Assembly (NCBI RefSeq): GCF_023715405.1
Contig: NZ_JAMBOC010000003.1
Span: 124,001 to 188,000 of the forward strand
Direction of reading: 5' to 3'
DNA length: 64,000 nucleotides
From: Solibacillus isronensis
GTDB taxonomy: Bacteria; Bacillota; Bacilli; Bacillales_A; Planococcaceae
Shown: positions 24,761 through 33,642 of the stretch, in pieces
Numbering within the stretch: the stretch's first letter is position 1
Layout of the letters: every line of letters starts with the position of its first letter
The notes under the pieces: model-generated
Databases searched by the model: none
Told to the model about the DNA's origin: nothing
What the model saw: only the letters and a program-made list of their open reading frames with translations
Made by a program: the position numbers and the translations under genes

Positions 24761-25831
24761 ATGCGTATACTTTTAGGCATAGTAGCATTAGCGATATACA
24801 GTGGTCTCACTTTTTATCTTGGCTGGAATTTTAGGGCATGGCTGTTGTCTATTCAGCAATTTCGCTGGCCGATTATTTATTGGACAGTGCTGTTTCTCGT
24901 ATCATACGGTTATTTTATAGGAAAGCTCCATCCACTGTTCACGCCATTCTCGGTGCTCGGCAGCTATTGGATGTTCTTTTTGCAGTACGGGCTCTTCCTT
25001 TGTATCATCGCCAACTTAATCATCAGACTTACACCGCTTACAACGAAAATGGTCGGTACAGGGGTTGTTGGTTTACTTGTTGTTTTATTGATTGCAGGTA
25101 CATATTTTGCTTATTCACCGGTAGTTCGAAATGCGACAATCAACATCGATAAACCTGGAGATGATATGCGTATCGTTATGGCATCGGATTTCCACCTCGG
25201 TTTGTTGTCAGGGAAAGGACATTTGGAGAAATTTGTTGCGCTTTCCAATGAACAAAATCCTGATTTAGTGCTTCTTCCGGGTGATATTGTCGATGATAGT
25301 CCAAAGCGCTTTGTCGAAAAAGACATGGGCGAAGTGATGAAAAATTTAAAGGCAACATATGGTGTATACGGAGTACTGGGTAACCATGAATATTACGGTA
25401 ACGAAATACCGGAATTTAAAAAGGAAATGGCTGAAGCAAACGTTAAAATCTTAATGGATGAAACAATTTTAGTGGCGAATCGTTTTTATTTAACAGGGCG
25501 GGAAGACGTGACGAACAAAAACCGTTTAGCCTTAAAAGAGATGCAGCCCGAAAAGGAAAACTTGCCTTGGTTTGTTATGAACCATACGCCGCTGGATATG
25601 GATGAGCCGGCTCGTTTAGGAGTGGATTTCCATGTTTCGGGACATACGCACCGCGGTCAAATGTGGCCAAACCACCTCATTACAGAAAGAACTTTTGAGT
25701 TGGATTACGGCCTTCTCAAAAAAGAGCAGTTACATGCGCTTGTTTCGAGCGGCTTTGGTTTTTGGGGGCCTCCGACACGTATTGGCAGTCGCTCCGAATT
25801 ATGGGTAATAGAAGTGAAATTTAGCGAATAA
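24761..25831 (+). CDS. Membrane-anchored metallophosphoesterase (YkuE-like)
   Basis: 356 residues: four hydrophobic helices (about 1-120), then a calcineurin-like phosphoesterase domain. Metal-binding motifs: MASDFHLG, LLPGDIVDD, VLGNHEYYG and VSGHTHRGQMWP. Catalytic face probably external or at the membrane. YkuE-type enzymes of Bacillus are metal-dependent phosphatases associated with the wall. Probably co-transcribed with uppP, which starts 23 bases downstream. Confidence 0.9.
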   Translation: MRILLGIVALAIYSGLTFYLGWNFRAWLLSIQQFRWPIIYWTVLFLVSYGYFIGKLHPLFTPFSVLGSYWMFFLQYGLFLCIIANLIIRLTPLTTKMVGTGVVGLLVVLLIAGTYFAYSPVVRNATINIDKPGDDMRIVMASDFHLGLLSGKGHLEKFVALSNEQNPDLVLLPGDIVDDSPKRFVEKDMGEVMKNLKATYGVYGVLGNHEYYGNEIPEFKKEMAEANVKILMDETILVANRFYLTGREDVTNKNRLALKEMQPEKENLPWFVMNHTPLDMDEPARLGVDFHVSGHTHRGQMWPNHLITERTFELDYGLLKKEQLHALVSSGFGFWGPPTRIGSRSELWVIEVKFSE

Positions 25832-25854
25832 GAAAGTAAAAAGGAGAAAAGAAA

Positions 25855-26679
25855 ATGGAATGGATTGAGCTATTAAAAGCTTTAATTTTAGGGTTTGTCG
25901 AAGGGATGACCGAATTTGCGCCAGTTTCCTCAACAGGACATATGATTATTGTTGATGATATGTGGTTACAGACGAAGGAATTTCTAGGATCAGGTTCGGC
26001 AAATACATTTAAAATTGTCATTCAGCTAGGATCGATATTGGCAGTCGTTTTCGTTATGTGGAAACGATTACTAAGTTTAGTTGGATTATATAAAATAGAA
26101 GGACAGAAAAAGACTCGTTTTAATCTGGGACATGTGATCATCGGTATTATTCCAGCAGGTATTTTTGGCGTACTGTTTGAAGATTTTATCGATGAAAATC
26201 TATTCAGCATCAAAACCGTAATTGTAGGATTAATTATCGGAGCGATCTTTATGATTATTGCTGATAAATTGGGACCTAAAAAGCCGGCCATTACGTCACT
26301 GGATGATATTTCGTACAGTAAAGCACTGAAAATTGGATTTATCCAATGTTTATCGCTTTGGCCAGGGTTTTCACGCTCGGGTTCAACGATTTCAGGCGGG
26401 GTATTGCTAGGATTGGACCATAAAACTGCAGCGGACTTTACGTTTATTATGGCCGTGCCGATTATGGCAGGGGCAAGCGGTTTGTCGCTTGTTAAGAACT
26501 GGGATCAAATTAACGCCGATCACTTTTGGTTTTATGTAGTCGGTTTTGTGAGCGCATTTGTATTTGCACTTATTTCGATTAAATTCTTCCTGAAGCTGAT
26601 TTCAAAAGTGAAATTAACGCCATTCGCGATTTATCGAATTGTACTGGCACTAATATTAATCATCGTTTTAGCTGTATAA
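25855..26679 (+). CDS. uppP: Undecaprenyl-diphosphatase
   Basis: 274-residue integral membrane enzyme (BacA family) that dephosphorylates undecaprenyl pyrophosphate, recycling the lipid carrier for peptidoglycan and giving bacitracin resistance. Characteristic motifs: LGFVEGMTEFAPVSSTGHMI near the N-terminus (catalytic Glu, Ser) and WPGFSRSGSTISGGVLLGL in the second repeat. Length is typical. Downstream of a membrane phosphoesterase, with an AAGGAG SD. Confidence 0.95.
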   Translation: MEWIELLKALILGFVEGMTEFAPVSSTGHMIIVDDMWLQTKEFLGSGSANTFKIVIQLGSILAVVFVMWKRLLSLVGLYKIEGQKKTRFNLGHVIIGIIPAGIFGVLFEDFIDENLFSIKTVIVGLIIGAIFMIIADKLGPKKPAITSLDDISYSKALKIGFIQCLSLWPGFSRSGSTISGGVLLGLDHKTAADFTFIMAVPIMAGASGLSLVKNWDQINADHFWFYVVGFVSAFVFALISIKFFLKLISKVKLTPFAIYRIVLALILIIVLAV

Positions 26680-26684
26680 CAAGG

Positions 26685-26729
26685 AAAAGGAGCTGTCTAG
26701 CAATAATAATATGCGAGAAAGCTCCTTTT
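26685..26729. terminator. Bidirectional terminator
   Basis: AAAAGGAGCT pairs with AGCTCCTTTT between the convergent uppP and AIM24-family genes. Confidence 0.85.
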
Positions 26730-26734
26730 TGCCT

Positions 26735-27532
26735 TTATTTATTGAACAGATCAAATAATCCGCCGATGCCGCCTTCACCTGCATCTTTACCGCCACCACC
26801 CTGAGATACTGGTGCTGCAGCAAACACACGGCTTGCCAGACGGCTGAATGGTAATGATTGTACCCAAACTGTACCAGGACCAGAAAGCGTTGCAAAGAAT
26901 AAACCTTCACCACCGAATAAAGCCGTTTTAATGCCGCTTACCATTTCGATATTGTAGTTTACATCTTGGGTCATCGCAACTAGACAGCCTGTATCAATGC
27001 GCAATGTTTCGCCTGGCTGAAGTTTACGTTCATAAATTGTACCGCCTGCATGCACAAAAGCCATACCGTCTCCTTCAAGCTTTTGCATAATGAATCCTTC
27101 ACCACCGAAGAATCCTGTACCTAATTTTTTCTGGAATTCTACGCCAACCGATACACCTTTTGCCGCAGCTAGAAATGCATCTTTTTGACAGATGATTTTG
27201 CCATCCAATTCACTTAAATTCATTGGAATGATTTTACCTGGATATGGAGAAGCGAAATACACTTTACGTTTGCCCATGCCGCTGTTAGTGAATGTAGTCA
27301 TGAATAAGCTTTCGCCTGTAATTAAACGTTTTCCTGCGCCAAGTAATTTCCCCATCAACCCGGAGCCCTGATTTGCCGAGCCATCACCGAATACGGTTTC
27401 CATCTGGATTTGATCTTCCATCATCATTAAACTTCCAGCTTCCGCCACAACCGTCTCCTGCGGGTCAAGCTCTACCTCTACAAACTGCATATCATCGCCG
27501 TGTAAGACGTAGTCGATTTCATGATTTTTCAT
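26735..27532 (-). CDS. AIM24 / TIGR00266 family protein
   Basis: 265-residue soluble protein of the AIM24 beta-sandwich family. Typical features: VEVELDPQETVVAEAGSLMMM near the N-terminus, PYPGKIIPMNL, and a Gly-rich tail ending GGIGGLFDLFNK. Function is unknown in bacteria; the yeast homologue supports mitochondrial inner-membrane organisation. AGGGGAC precedes the ATG. Monocistronic. Confidence 0.9.
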   Translation of the reverse strand: MKNHEIDYVLHGDDMQFVEVELDPQETVVAEAGSLMMMEDQIQMETVFGDGSANQGSGLMGKLLGAGKRLITGESLFMTTFTNSGMGKRKVYFASPYPGKIIPMNLSELDGKIICQKDAFLAAAKGVSVGVEFQKKLGTGFFGGEGFIMQKLEGDGMAFVHAGGTIYERKLQPGETLRIDTGCLVAMTQDVNYNIEMVSGIKTALFGGEGLFFATLSGPGTVWVQSLPFSRLASRVFAAAPVSQGGGGKDAGEGGIGGLFDLFNK

Positions 27533-27620
27533 TTTTATGTCCCCTTATAATTCAATTTAATATTTACAATAATAGATACGCTTGAAGATTCCAAAAGTTT
27601 CAAAATGGTGAAAATAATAT

Positions 27621-27648
27621 TTGTCACTGAATAATATTATTCTGTTAT
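27621..27648 (+). promoter_or_regulatory. Promoter and 14-bp palindrome of the lysine-type operon
   Basis: GAATAATATTATTC (27629-27642) is a perfect palindrome lying between a TTGTCA (27621-27626) and a TGTTAT (27643-27648) spaced by 16 bases, the position expected for a repressor site. Inferred; no known regulator consensus matched. Confidence 0.4.
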
Positions 27649-27726
27649 TCTTTTTGAGAAAAAAAGGGAATAAAGTAGAGAATGTCGAATAATTGAAAGG
27701 TAAATGAGAATTTGTGAGGTGGAGAA

Positions 27727-29208
27727 ATGAAGCTGTTAAATTTTATTGGTGGAGAATGGATAGAAGACGATTCATTGCAAACGATGCCTGTGATCAATCC
27801 TGCAAATGGTGAACAGTTAGGAACGATACCACTTTCGACAAAATTCCAAGTCGAACTCGCTGCTCAAAAGGCGAAAGCGGCTCAAAAAGAATGGGCGCTT
27901 GTCCCTGCGCCAAAACGAGCAGATTATTTATATGAAATTGCATTTAAACTGAAAGAAAAGAAAGAACATCTCGCGCAAATATTAACGAAGGAAATGGGCA
28001 AAGTCATCGAAGAAGCGCGCGGAGAAGTACAAGAAGGAATCGACATGGCGCTTTATATGGCAGCGGAAGGTAGACGTTTATTTGGAGAAACGGTCCCGTC
28101 GGAATTGCCGAATAAGTTTGCGATGAGTGTGCGCGCTCCGATTGGGGTGGCAGGACTCATTACGCCGTGGAATTTCCCTATTGCAATTGCGACATGGAAG
28201 TCATTCCCCGCACTCGTAGCCGGTAATACGGTTATATGGAAACCTTCTAACGAAACACCTTTTATGGCTTACGAACTTGCCAAAATATATGAAGAGGTCG
28301 GCTTGCCGCCTGGTGTCGTCAACGTTGTATTCGGATCAGGTCCTACAGTAGGAACAGCGATTGTCGAGCATCCGGACATCCGTGTAATTTCCTTTACAGG
28401 GTCAACAACGACAGGAAGCAAAGTAGCCGAGCTTGGCGGAAAACATCTGAAAAAAGTTTCGCTTGAAATGGGCGGGAAAAATGCAGTCATTGTAATGGAT
28501 GATGCTAATTTGGATTTAGCGCTTGAAGGTATTTTATGGAGTGCTTTTGGTACGGCTGGGCAGCGCTGTACAGCATGCAGCCGTGTAATTGTGCATAAAA
28601 ATGTAAAACAGGAATTGGAAAATCGTCTTGTGGAAGCAACGAAGCAGCTGACAATCGGGGACGGGTTGGATCCTTCAGTTAAAGTAGGGCCTGTCATTAA
28701 TAAGGCTGCTCTGGAAAAAATCAATCATTATGTACAGATCGGTAAGCAGCAAGGTGCGAATTTGCTGATTGGCGGAGAAATTTTATCTGTAGGCGAATTG
28801 GCAAAAGGCTATTACTATGCCCCGACAATTTTTACCGATGTGGAAGCATCAAGCATTCTCGCACAAGAGGAAATTTTCGGTCCTGTCATAAGTATTATTG
28901 AAGTCAGCAGTTTGGAAGAGGCAATTGAAGTGAATAACGGTGTAAAGTTTGGCTTATCAAGCTCGATTTTCTCGCAAGATGTCAACACAATCTTCAAAGC
29001 ACAGCAGTTGCTTGATACAGGTATTGTTTATGTAAATGCCGGAACAACAGGCGCGGAAATTCACTTGCCGTTTGGCGGGACGAAAGGTACAGGAAATGGT
29101 CACCGCGATTCAGGCCAGGCAGCTCTTGATGTGTATACGGAATGGAAGAGTATTTATATAGACTACAGCGGCAAGTTGCAACGTGCCCAAATCGATAATA
29201 ACGCTTGA
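27727..29208 (+). CDS. Aldehyde dehydrogenase (probable 2-aminoadipate semialdehyde DH)
   Basis: 493-residue NAD(P)-dependent aldehyde dehydrogenase. Conserved elements: TPWNFPIAIATWKSFPALVAGN, GSTTTGSKV, catalytic Glu in LEMGGKNA, catalytic Cys in GQRCTACSR, and EEIFGPVISI. It precedes a lysine-dehydrogenase-like gene and an acyl-CoA dehydrogenase gene, so its likely substrate is 2-aminoadipate 6-semialdehyde, giving 2-aminoadipate in lysine breakdown. This assignment is from context. A GATGATTC/GAATCATC hairpin and repeat copy 3 lie just after the stop. Confidence 0.85.
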   Translation: MKLLNFIGGEWIEDDSLQTMPVINPANGEQLGTIPLSTKFQVELAAQKAKAAQKEWALVPAPKRADYLYEIAFKLKEKKEHLAQILTKEMGKVIEEARGEVQEGIDMALYMAAEGRRLFGETVPSELPNKFAMSVRAPIGVAGLITPWNFPIAIATWKSFPALVAGNTVIWKPSNETPFMAYELAKIYEEVGLPPGVVNVVFGSGPTVGTAIVEHPDIRVISFTGSTTTGSKVAELGGKHLKKVSLEMGGKNAVIVMDDANLDLALEGILWSAFGTAGQRCTACSRVIVHKNVKQELENRLVEATKQLTIGDGLDPSVKVGPVINKAALEKINHYVQIGKQQGANLLIGGEILSVGELAKGYYYAPTIFTDVEASSILAQEEIFGPVISIIEVSSLEEAIEVNNGVKFGLSSSIFSQDVNTIFKAQQLLDTGIVYVNAGTTGAEIHLPFGGTKGTGNGHRDSGQAALDVYTEWKSIYIDYSGKLQRAQIDNNA

Positions 29209-29242
29209 TGATTCATTTTTAAGAATCATCACATCTCAAAAT

Positions 29243-29273
29243 TCTGGACGCAATCACGCTAATGCGTAATTGA
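29243..29273. repeat. Dispersed intergenic repeat, copy 3 (right end only)
   Basis: TCTGGACGCAATCACGC followed by TAATGCGTAATTGA matches the right end of copies 1 and 2. The left inverted repeat is absent here. It lies inside the aldehyde dehydrogenase-lysine dehydrogenase gap. Confidence 0.7.
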
Positions 29274-29297
29274 CTTAATAAAAAAGGGGATGTTTAC

Positions 29298-30470
29298 ATG
29301 AAAGTAGTAGTGTTAGGTGCAGGGTTGATGGGGAAAGAAGTAGCGCGCGATTTAGTCCGTAGTGAAGATGTGAAAAAGATTTATTTAGCAGATGTTTCAA
29401 CAGGTCCTGCAGAGGAATTTGTTAATACATTGATTACAGATAAGGTGGAAGTAATACAACTTGATGCTGAAGACGACAAAGCATTACGCGATGTCATCAG
29501 CCGTGGTGATGTAGTAGTGAATGCACTGTTCTATAAGTTCAATGAACGTGTTGCAAAAGCGGCAATCGATGCAGGGGTGCATTCGGTAGACTTAGGAGGC
29601 CACATTGGCGGAATTACAGAATCTATATTCGAGCTGCACGGTCAGGCAGTCGATAATGGCGTGACGATTATTCCGGATTTAGGTGTAGCGCCTGGAATGA
29701 TCAATATTTTAACGGGTTACGGTGCGACAAAGTTTGATTCTGTAGATTCAATCAAATTGTATGTAGGTGGTATTCCGACAACGCCACAGCCTCCACTGCA
29801 CTATATTCGTGTGTTCTCACTGGATGGGGTATTCGATCACTATACAGAGCCTTCGAAAATGATTCAAAAAGGTGTGCTAACAGAGGTCGAATCTTTAACA
29901 GGACTGGAGCCGATTTACTTTGACGAGTTTGGAGTATTAGAGGCGTTCTATACATCAGGCGGAATTTCAACGTTATATAAAACATTTCCTCATGTAAAAA
30001 CACTCGAATACAAAACAATCCGCTATAAAGGTCATGCGGAGCAATTTAAACTGCTTGCTGATTTAGGTTTCCTTGATAAAAACAATAAAGTTGAAGCTGG
30101 CGGTCGTGAAGTAAATGTCCGAGAAGTAACGAGGGAAGTATTACAGAAAAAACTGGATATCGGCAATAATGTCGATGCAGTACTATTACGTGTAATTATT
30201 TCAGGTGAAAAATCGGAAGAGCAAATTACGTATGAATATGAAATGGTCGTAAGAAAAGATACAGAGCAAAACGTGACGGCGATGGCACGTGCAACAGCAA
30301 ATACGATTTCAATCGTGGCCCAAATGATTGGTAAGGGACTGATTGTTGAGCGTGGTGTATTTGCACCGGAAACGGTTGTGCCAGGTCGTGAGTTTATTCA
30401 GGAAATGGCGAAACGAGGTGTGGATATTAAAGAAACATCACACCGTTCATCAATGATTGTAAAGTGGTAG
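29298..30470 (+). CDS. Saccharopine dehydrogenase family protein, probably lysine 6-dehydrogenase
   Basis: 390-residue NAD(P)-binding enzyme: Rossmann start VVLGAGLMGKEVARDL, then VNALFYKFNERVAKAAIDAGVHSVDLGGHIGG and PDLGVAPGMINIL, typical of the saccharopine-reductase fold. The Geobacillus lysine dehydrogenase has the same fold and length and deaminates the epsilon-amino group of lysine to the semialdehyde that a neighbouring aldehyde dehydrogenase would oxidise. The specific activity is inferred from operon context; a true saccharopine reductase is the alternative. Confidence 0.8.
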   Translation: MKVVVLGAGLMGKEVARDLVRSEDVKKIYLADVSTGPAEEFVNTLITDKVEVIQLDAEDDKALRDVISRGDVVVNALFYKFNERVAKAAIDAGVHSVDLGGHIGGITESIFELHGQAVDNGVTIIPDLGVAPGMINILTGYGATKFDSVDSIKLYVGGIPTTPQPPLHYIRVFSLDGVFDHYTEPSKMIQKGVLTEVESLTGLEPIYFDEFGVLEAFYTSGGISTLYKTFPHVKTLEYKTIRYKGHAEQFKLLADLGFLDKNNKVEAGGREVNVREVTREVLQKKLDIGNNVDAVLLRVIISGEKSEEQITYEYEMVVRKDTEQNVTAMARATANTISIVAQMIGKGLIVERGVFAPETVVPGREFIQEMAKRGVDIKETSHRSSMIVKW

Positions 30471-30480
30471 GAGTGAGGGT

Positions 30481-31671
30481 ATGAACTTCGAATTTACAGA
30501 AGAACAGATTCTTTTACGAAAAACAGTAAGGCAATTTGTTGATGCAGAAATTATCCCTTATATTGCCGAATGGGATGCAGGCGGCGGTTTTGACCCGAAT
30601 TTATGGAAGCGACTTGCCGAACTGGGCTTAATGGGAGTTTGTGTACCGGAGAAATACGGCGGAGCAGGAATGGACTATAATTCACTTGCGATTGTCTGTG
30701 AAGAGCTGGAGCGCGGGGATACGGCATTTCGTACAGCCGTTTCCGTTCATACTGGCTTAAACAGTATGACGCTCATGCAATGGGGCACAGAAGAGCAGAA
30801 GGAAAAATATTTGCTCCCCCAGGCAAAGGGCGAGAAAATTGGCGCATTCGGACTGACAGAACCTGGTGCCGGATCGGATGTCGCTGCGATGAGTTCATTT
30901 GCGAAGCGTGATGGAGACTACTATATTTTGAACGGTCAAAAGACTTGGATTTCCTTATGTGATATCGCAGATCACTTTCTTGTATTTGCCTATACAGATA
31001 AGGAAAAAGCGCACCATGGGATTTCTGCATTTATCGTAGAGCGTGAATGGGCTGGGTTTAGCTCAAAGGCAATTAAAGGAAAGTACGGTATTCGTGCAGG
31101 CAATACAGGCGAACTGTTCTTTGAGGATGTCAAAATTCCGGCAGAAAACTTACTCGGTGAAGAAGGGGAAGGGTTTAAAATTGCAATGTCCGCACTGGAT
31201 AACGGCCGTTTTACTGTTGCTGCAGGCGCAGTCGGCTTAATTCAGGCGTGTATCGAAGCGAGCGTCAAGTACTGTAAAGAACGCGAAACTTTCGGTAAAC
31301 CGATTGGTGAGCATCAACTAGTCGGTCAAATGCTTGCAAAAATGGAAGCTGGCTACGAAATGAGTCGCCTGCTTGTGTATCGCGCAGGAGTGCTGAAAAA
31401 TAAAGGCGTGCGCAACACGAGGGAAACATCGCTCGCCAAATGGCAGGCATGCGACTTTGCGAATAAAGCTGCGGATGATGCGGTTCAAATCCACGGGGCA
31501 TACGGTTATTCCGATGAATATCCAGTAGCCCGTTATTTACGAAATTCCAAAGCACCGGTCATTTATGAGGGGACACGCGAAATTCATACAATGATGCAGG
31601 CAGATTATGTGCTTGGGAAACGTGCAGATAAGAAGTTACGCTGTATGCTCCCAAGCTGGCCATTTGAATAA
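30481..31671 (+). CDS. Acyl-CoA dehydrogenase
   Basis: 396-residue FAD enzyme with the full three-domain fold: FTEEQILLRKTVRQFV start, FGLTEPGAGSDVAAM flavin-binding loop, YCKERETFGKPIGEHQLVG, and catalytic Glu in VIYEGTREIHTMMQADYVLG. Ten bases after the lysine-dehydrogenase-like gene, so co-transcribed. In a lysine to glutaryl-CoA route it could act as glutaryl-CoA dehydrogenase, but the sequence motifs alone do not settle acyl-chain specificity. Confidence 0.88.
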   Translation: MNFEFTEEQILLRKTVRQFVDAEIIPYIAEWDAGGGFDPNLWKRLAELGLMGVCVPEKYGGAGMDYNSLAIVCEELERGDTAFRTAVSVHTGLNSMTLMQWGTEEQKEKYLLPQAKGEKIGAFGLTEPGAGSDVAAMSSFAKRDGDYYILNGQKTWISLCDIADHFLVFAYTDKEKAHHGISAFIVEREWAGFSSKAIKGKYGIRAGNTGELFFEDVKIPAENLLGEEGEGFKIAMSALDNGRFTVAAGAVGLIQACIEASVKYCKERETFGKPIGEHQLVGQMLAKMEAGYEMSRLLVYRAGVLKNKGVRNTRETSLAKWQACDFANKAADDAVQIHGAYGYSDEYPVARYLRNSKAPVIYEGTREIHTMMQADYVLGKRADKKLRCMLPSWPFE

Positions 31672-31680
31672 ATTGGTGAG

Positions 31681-31711
31681 GCGAAAGGTTGTTGTGACCT
31701 TTCGCTTTTTT
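31681..31711 (+). terminator. Terminator of the lysine-type operon
   Basis: GCGAAAGGT and ACCTTTCGC with a 7-base loop, followed by six T. Confidence 0.92.
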
Positions 31712-31757
31712 GTATGCAAGCGGGGTACTGGTGATTCGTTTGTGTTGGATGGGGCTT

Positions 31758-31870
31758 GGAGGATAGCTTGCAGGAATTGGAGATTATGTTAAGTGAAATG
31801 GCGAATATAGACAGGAAGTTGACGAATAAGTCAGTCAAAGTGACGAATATCGTCTAGAAATTAGCTAATA
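31758..31870. repeat. Phased 21-bp repeat array D (core GACGAATA, 4-6 units)
   Basis: GGCGAATA (31800), GACGAATA (31821), GACGAATA (31842) and AGCTAATA (31863) are exactly 21 bases apart. Weaker matches GGAGATTA (31779) and GGAGGATA (31758) keep the same phase upstream. Different core from arrays A-C but identical period and setting: between an operon terminator and the next promoter. The 332-base gap 31672-32003 holds nothing else I can identify besides the terminator. Confidence 0.7.
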
Positions 31871-32003
31871 AATTTTCACATATGCAGCAATAAACATCTG
31901 TAAAATTGAGGGATTAGGTTAATAAATTTAGGTGTCGTTACGTTTTGGTAATTCATGTTAATATTTACTTATAAAACTACAGAGTTACGGAGGAGAGAGT
32001 AAA

Positions 32004-32498
32004 ATGGCGCTAATTCGTACAATGCATGCTGAAGATATTCCACAAGTTCAGGATGTGGCGGAAAAATCCTGGAATGCTACATATGAGGGGATCATTCCTT
32101 TGGAGATTCAAGAAAAGTTTCTAAAGATGGCCTACAATGATGAAAGAATGAAACAACGATTGGAACGTTCTTTTCTTTTTGTAGCTGAAATCGATAGCAA
32201 TATTATAGGGTTCGCGAATTTCTCGCCTGTTAATGAAGAAGGGAAAGCTGAACTAGGGGCTATTTACCTTTATCCAGAATACCAAGGAAAAGGGGTTGGC
32301 TCGGCTTTATTACAAAAAGGAATTAATGAAATAGATGGTATTAAAGAAATTTATATAAATGTTGAAAAGGACAATAAAATTGGCAAGAGCTTTTATGACG
32401 CAAAAGGCTTTCAAGTGTTAAAAGAGTTCGATGATCAATTTGAGGGCTATACGTTAAAAACAGTGCGAATGGTATTAAATGTGCAGCTTTGTCAGTAA
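32004..32498 (+). CDS. GNAT-family N-acetyltransferase
   Basis: 164-residue acetyl-CoA-dependent acetyltransferase. It begins ALIRTMHAEDIPQVQDVAEKSWN and contains AELGAIYLYPEYQGKGVGSALL with the Q/RxxGxG/A acetyl-CoA loop. Acceptor unknown. GGAGGAGAG SD. First of three closely spaced genes (21 bases to the next). Confidence 0.88.
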   Translation: MALIRTMHAEDIPQVQDVAEKSWNATYEGIIPLEIQEKFLKMAYNDERMKQRLERSFLFVAEIDSNIIGFANFSPVNEEGKAELGAIYLYPEYQGKGVGSALLQKGINEIDGIKEIYINVEKDNKIGKSFYDAKGFQVLKEFDDQFEGYTLKTVRMVLNVQLCQ

Positions 32499-32519
32499 AA
32501 TCCAAGAGGAGAAATTAAT

Positions 32520-32954
32520 ATGAATACTGAAGTTGAAGACCTTTATAATAAACTGATTGATGCCTGGAATAGACGTGACGCCAAAGGGATGTCTGATCAA
32601 TTTGCAGAACAGGGAGTCCAAATTGGATTTGATGGTAGTAAGCTAATTGGCAAAGAAGAAATTTTAGCGCATCTTAACCCTATCTTTGAAGAGCATCCAA
32701 CCGCTCCCTATATAACAAAAATTAAAGAGATACGGTCGCTAGGAACAGATGCGGCTATTCTCCATGCGATTGCGGGAATGATTCCTTCTGGAAAATCAGA
32801 TATTGAGCCTACCGTAAACGTCCATCAAACACTAGTCGCTGTGAAAAAGAACAACGGCTGGCAGGTGGAGCTATTTCAAAATACTCCTGCACAGTTTCAT
32901 GGAAGACCGGAACTGGTGGAGGAAATGACGGAGGAATTAAGGCAGTTGCTTTAG
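32520..32954 (+). CDS. SgcJ/EcaC-type SnoaL-like protein
   Basis: 144-residue protein with the cone-shaped SnoaL/NTF2-like pattern (VEDLYNKLIDAWNRRDAKGMSDQFAEQG, then VNVHQTLVAVKKNNGWQVELFQNTPAQFHGRPE) of the SgcJ/EcaC family. These are small ligand-binding or hydrolytic proteins of mostly unknown role. AGGAGA SD. Confidence 0.78.
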   Translation: MNTEVEDLYNKLIDAWNRRDAKGMSDQFAEQGVQIGFDGSKLIGKEEILAHLNPIFEEHPTAPYITKIKEIRSLGTDAAILHAIAGMIPSGKSDIEPTVNVHQTLVAVKKNNGWQVELFQNTPAQFHGRPELVEEMTEELRQLL

Positions 32955-32975
32955 TTTTAGTGGAGAGTGATAGGA

Positions 32976-33338
32976 ATGATTAATTGGAAGATTAGTAAGG
33001 GAGTGCTGGGCGCGGTCGTTTTATGTGGTGTAATTTGGTTTGCACATCCGGCACAAGACCGGGTAAACGAATTGGAAGATCAAATTAGCTCGCAATACAC
33101 ATATGCGAACTTTCTCTTAAGAGGTACTGTTGAAAAGTTTCTGGAATGGAACTTTAGTGAACCTTTAACTGATGAAAATGAAGAAGATTTTAGAGGTCTG
33201 GCTAAGGAATTTCTTGATGTAACAGATCTATTTTTCAGAGGATCTACCGTGCATACTGAATGGGTGGACAGAGTGGGTGATACTACAATTTATTTTATGA
33301 ATTATGCGAATGGCTCACCTCTCGAGTGGTGCTTTTAA
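32976..33338 (+). CDS. Small membrane-anchored protein, unknown
   Basis: 120-residue product with one N-terminal hydrophobic helix (about 9-24) and an acidic external part. GTG at 32967 is inside the GGAGAG SD, so the ATG at 32976 is used. No family recognised. It may belong to the GNAT-SnoaL transcript (21-base gap). The ending SPLEWCF has no terminator immediately after it. Confidence 0.55.
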   Translation: MINWKISKGVLGAVVLCGVIWFAHPAQDRVNELEDQISSQYTYANFLLRGTVEKFLEWNFSEPLTDENEEDFRGLAKEFLDVTDLFFRGSTVHTEWVDRVGDTTIYFMNYANGSPLEWCF

Positions 33339-33642
33339 ATATTTAATAATGACTCCAACAAGGAACGTTTATATGCATTTATAGGTTGAAAAGGGCGAGC
33401 TTAGTATACTGAGCATGCTCTTTTTTTATGAAGCAAATTTGCATTCTAAGTTATAAATAAGCTGAAAGAGCGAATGCTAAATGAAGTATAAATGACTAAA
33501 AGAAGTTTAGATTATGATTCTATATATGGATAAAGGAATAGGTTATATTAACCGAATTTTAATATTCCAGTATATTTATTTGGATAAAATAATTATATAT
33601 GGAATAATTTTATTATTCTAGAGATAAGAGGGGCTACAGAAG
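33339..33642. other. AT-rich intergenic region before the carbonic anhydrase gene
   Basis: Holds a probable terminator near 33396-33428 (GAGC/GCTC arms with a run of seven T), a GCAAATTTGC palindrome at about 33434, and AT-rich sequence with GGAATA/TATTCC arms before the next SD. No ORF or 21-bp phase seen. Confidence 0.4.

Noticed and set aside
27601-27700. Possible T-box or lysine riboswitch upstream of the lysine-type operon
   Set aside because: No conserved lysine-riboswitch or T-box core and no expression-platform terminator could be seen; only a palindrome is present.
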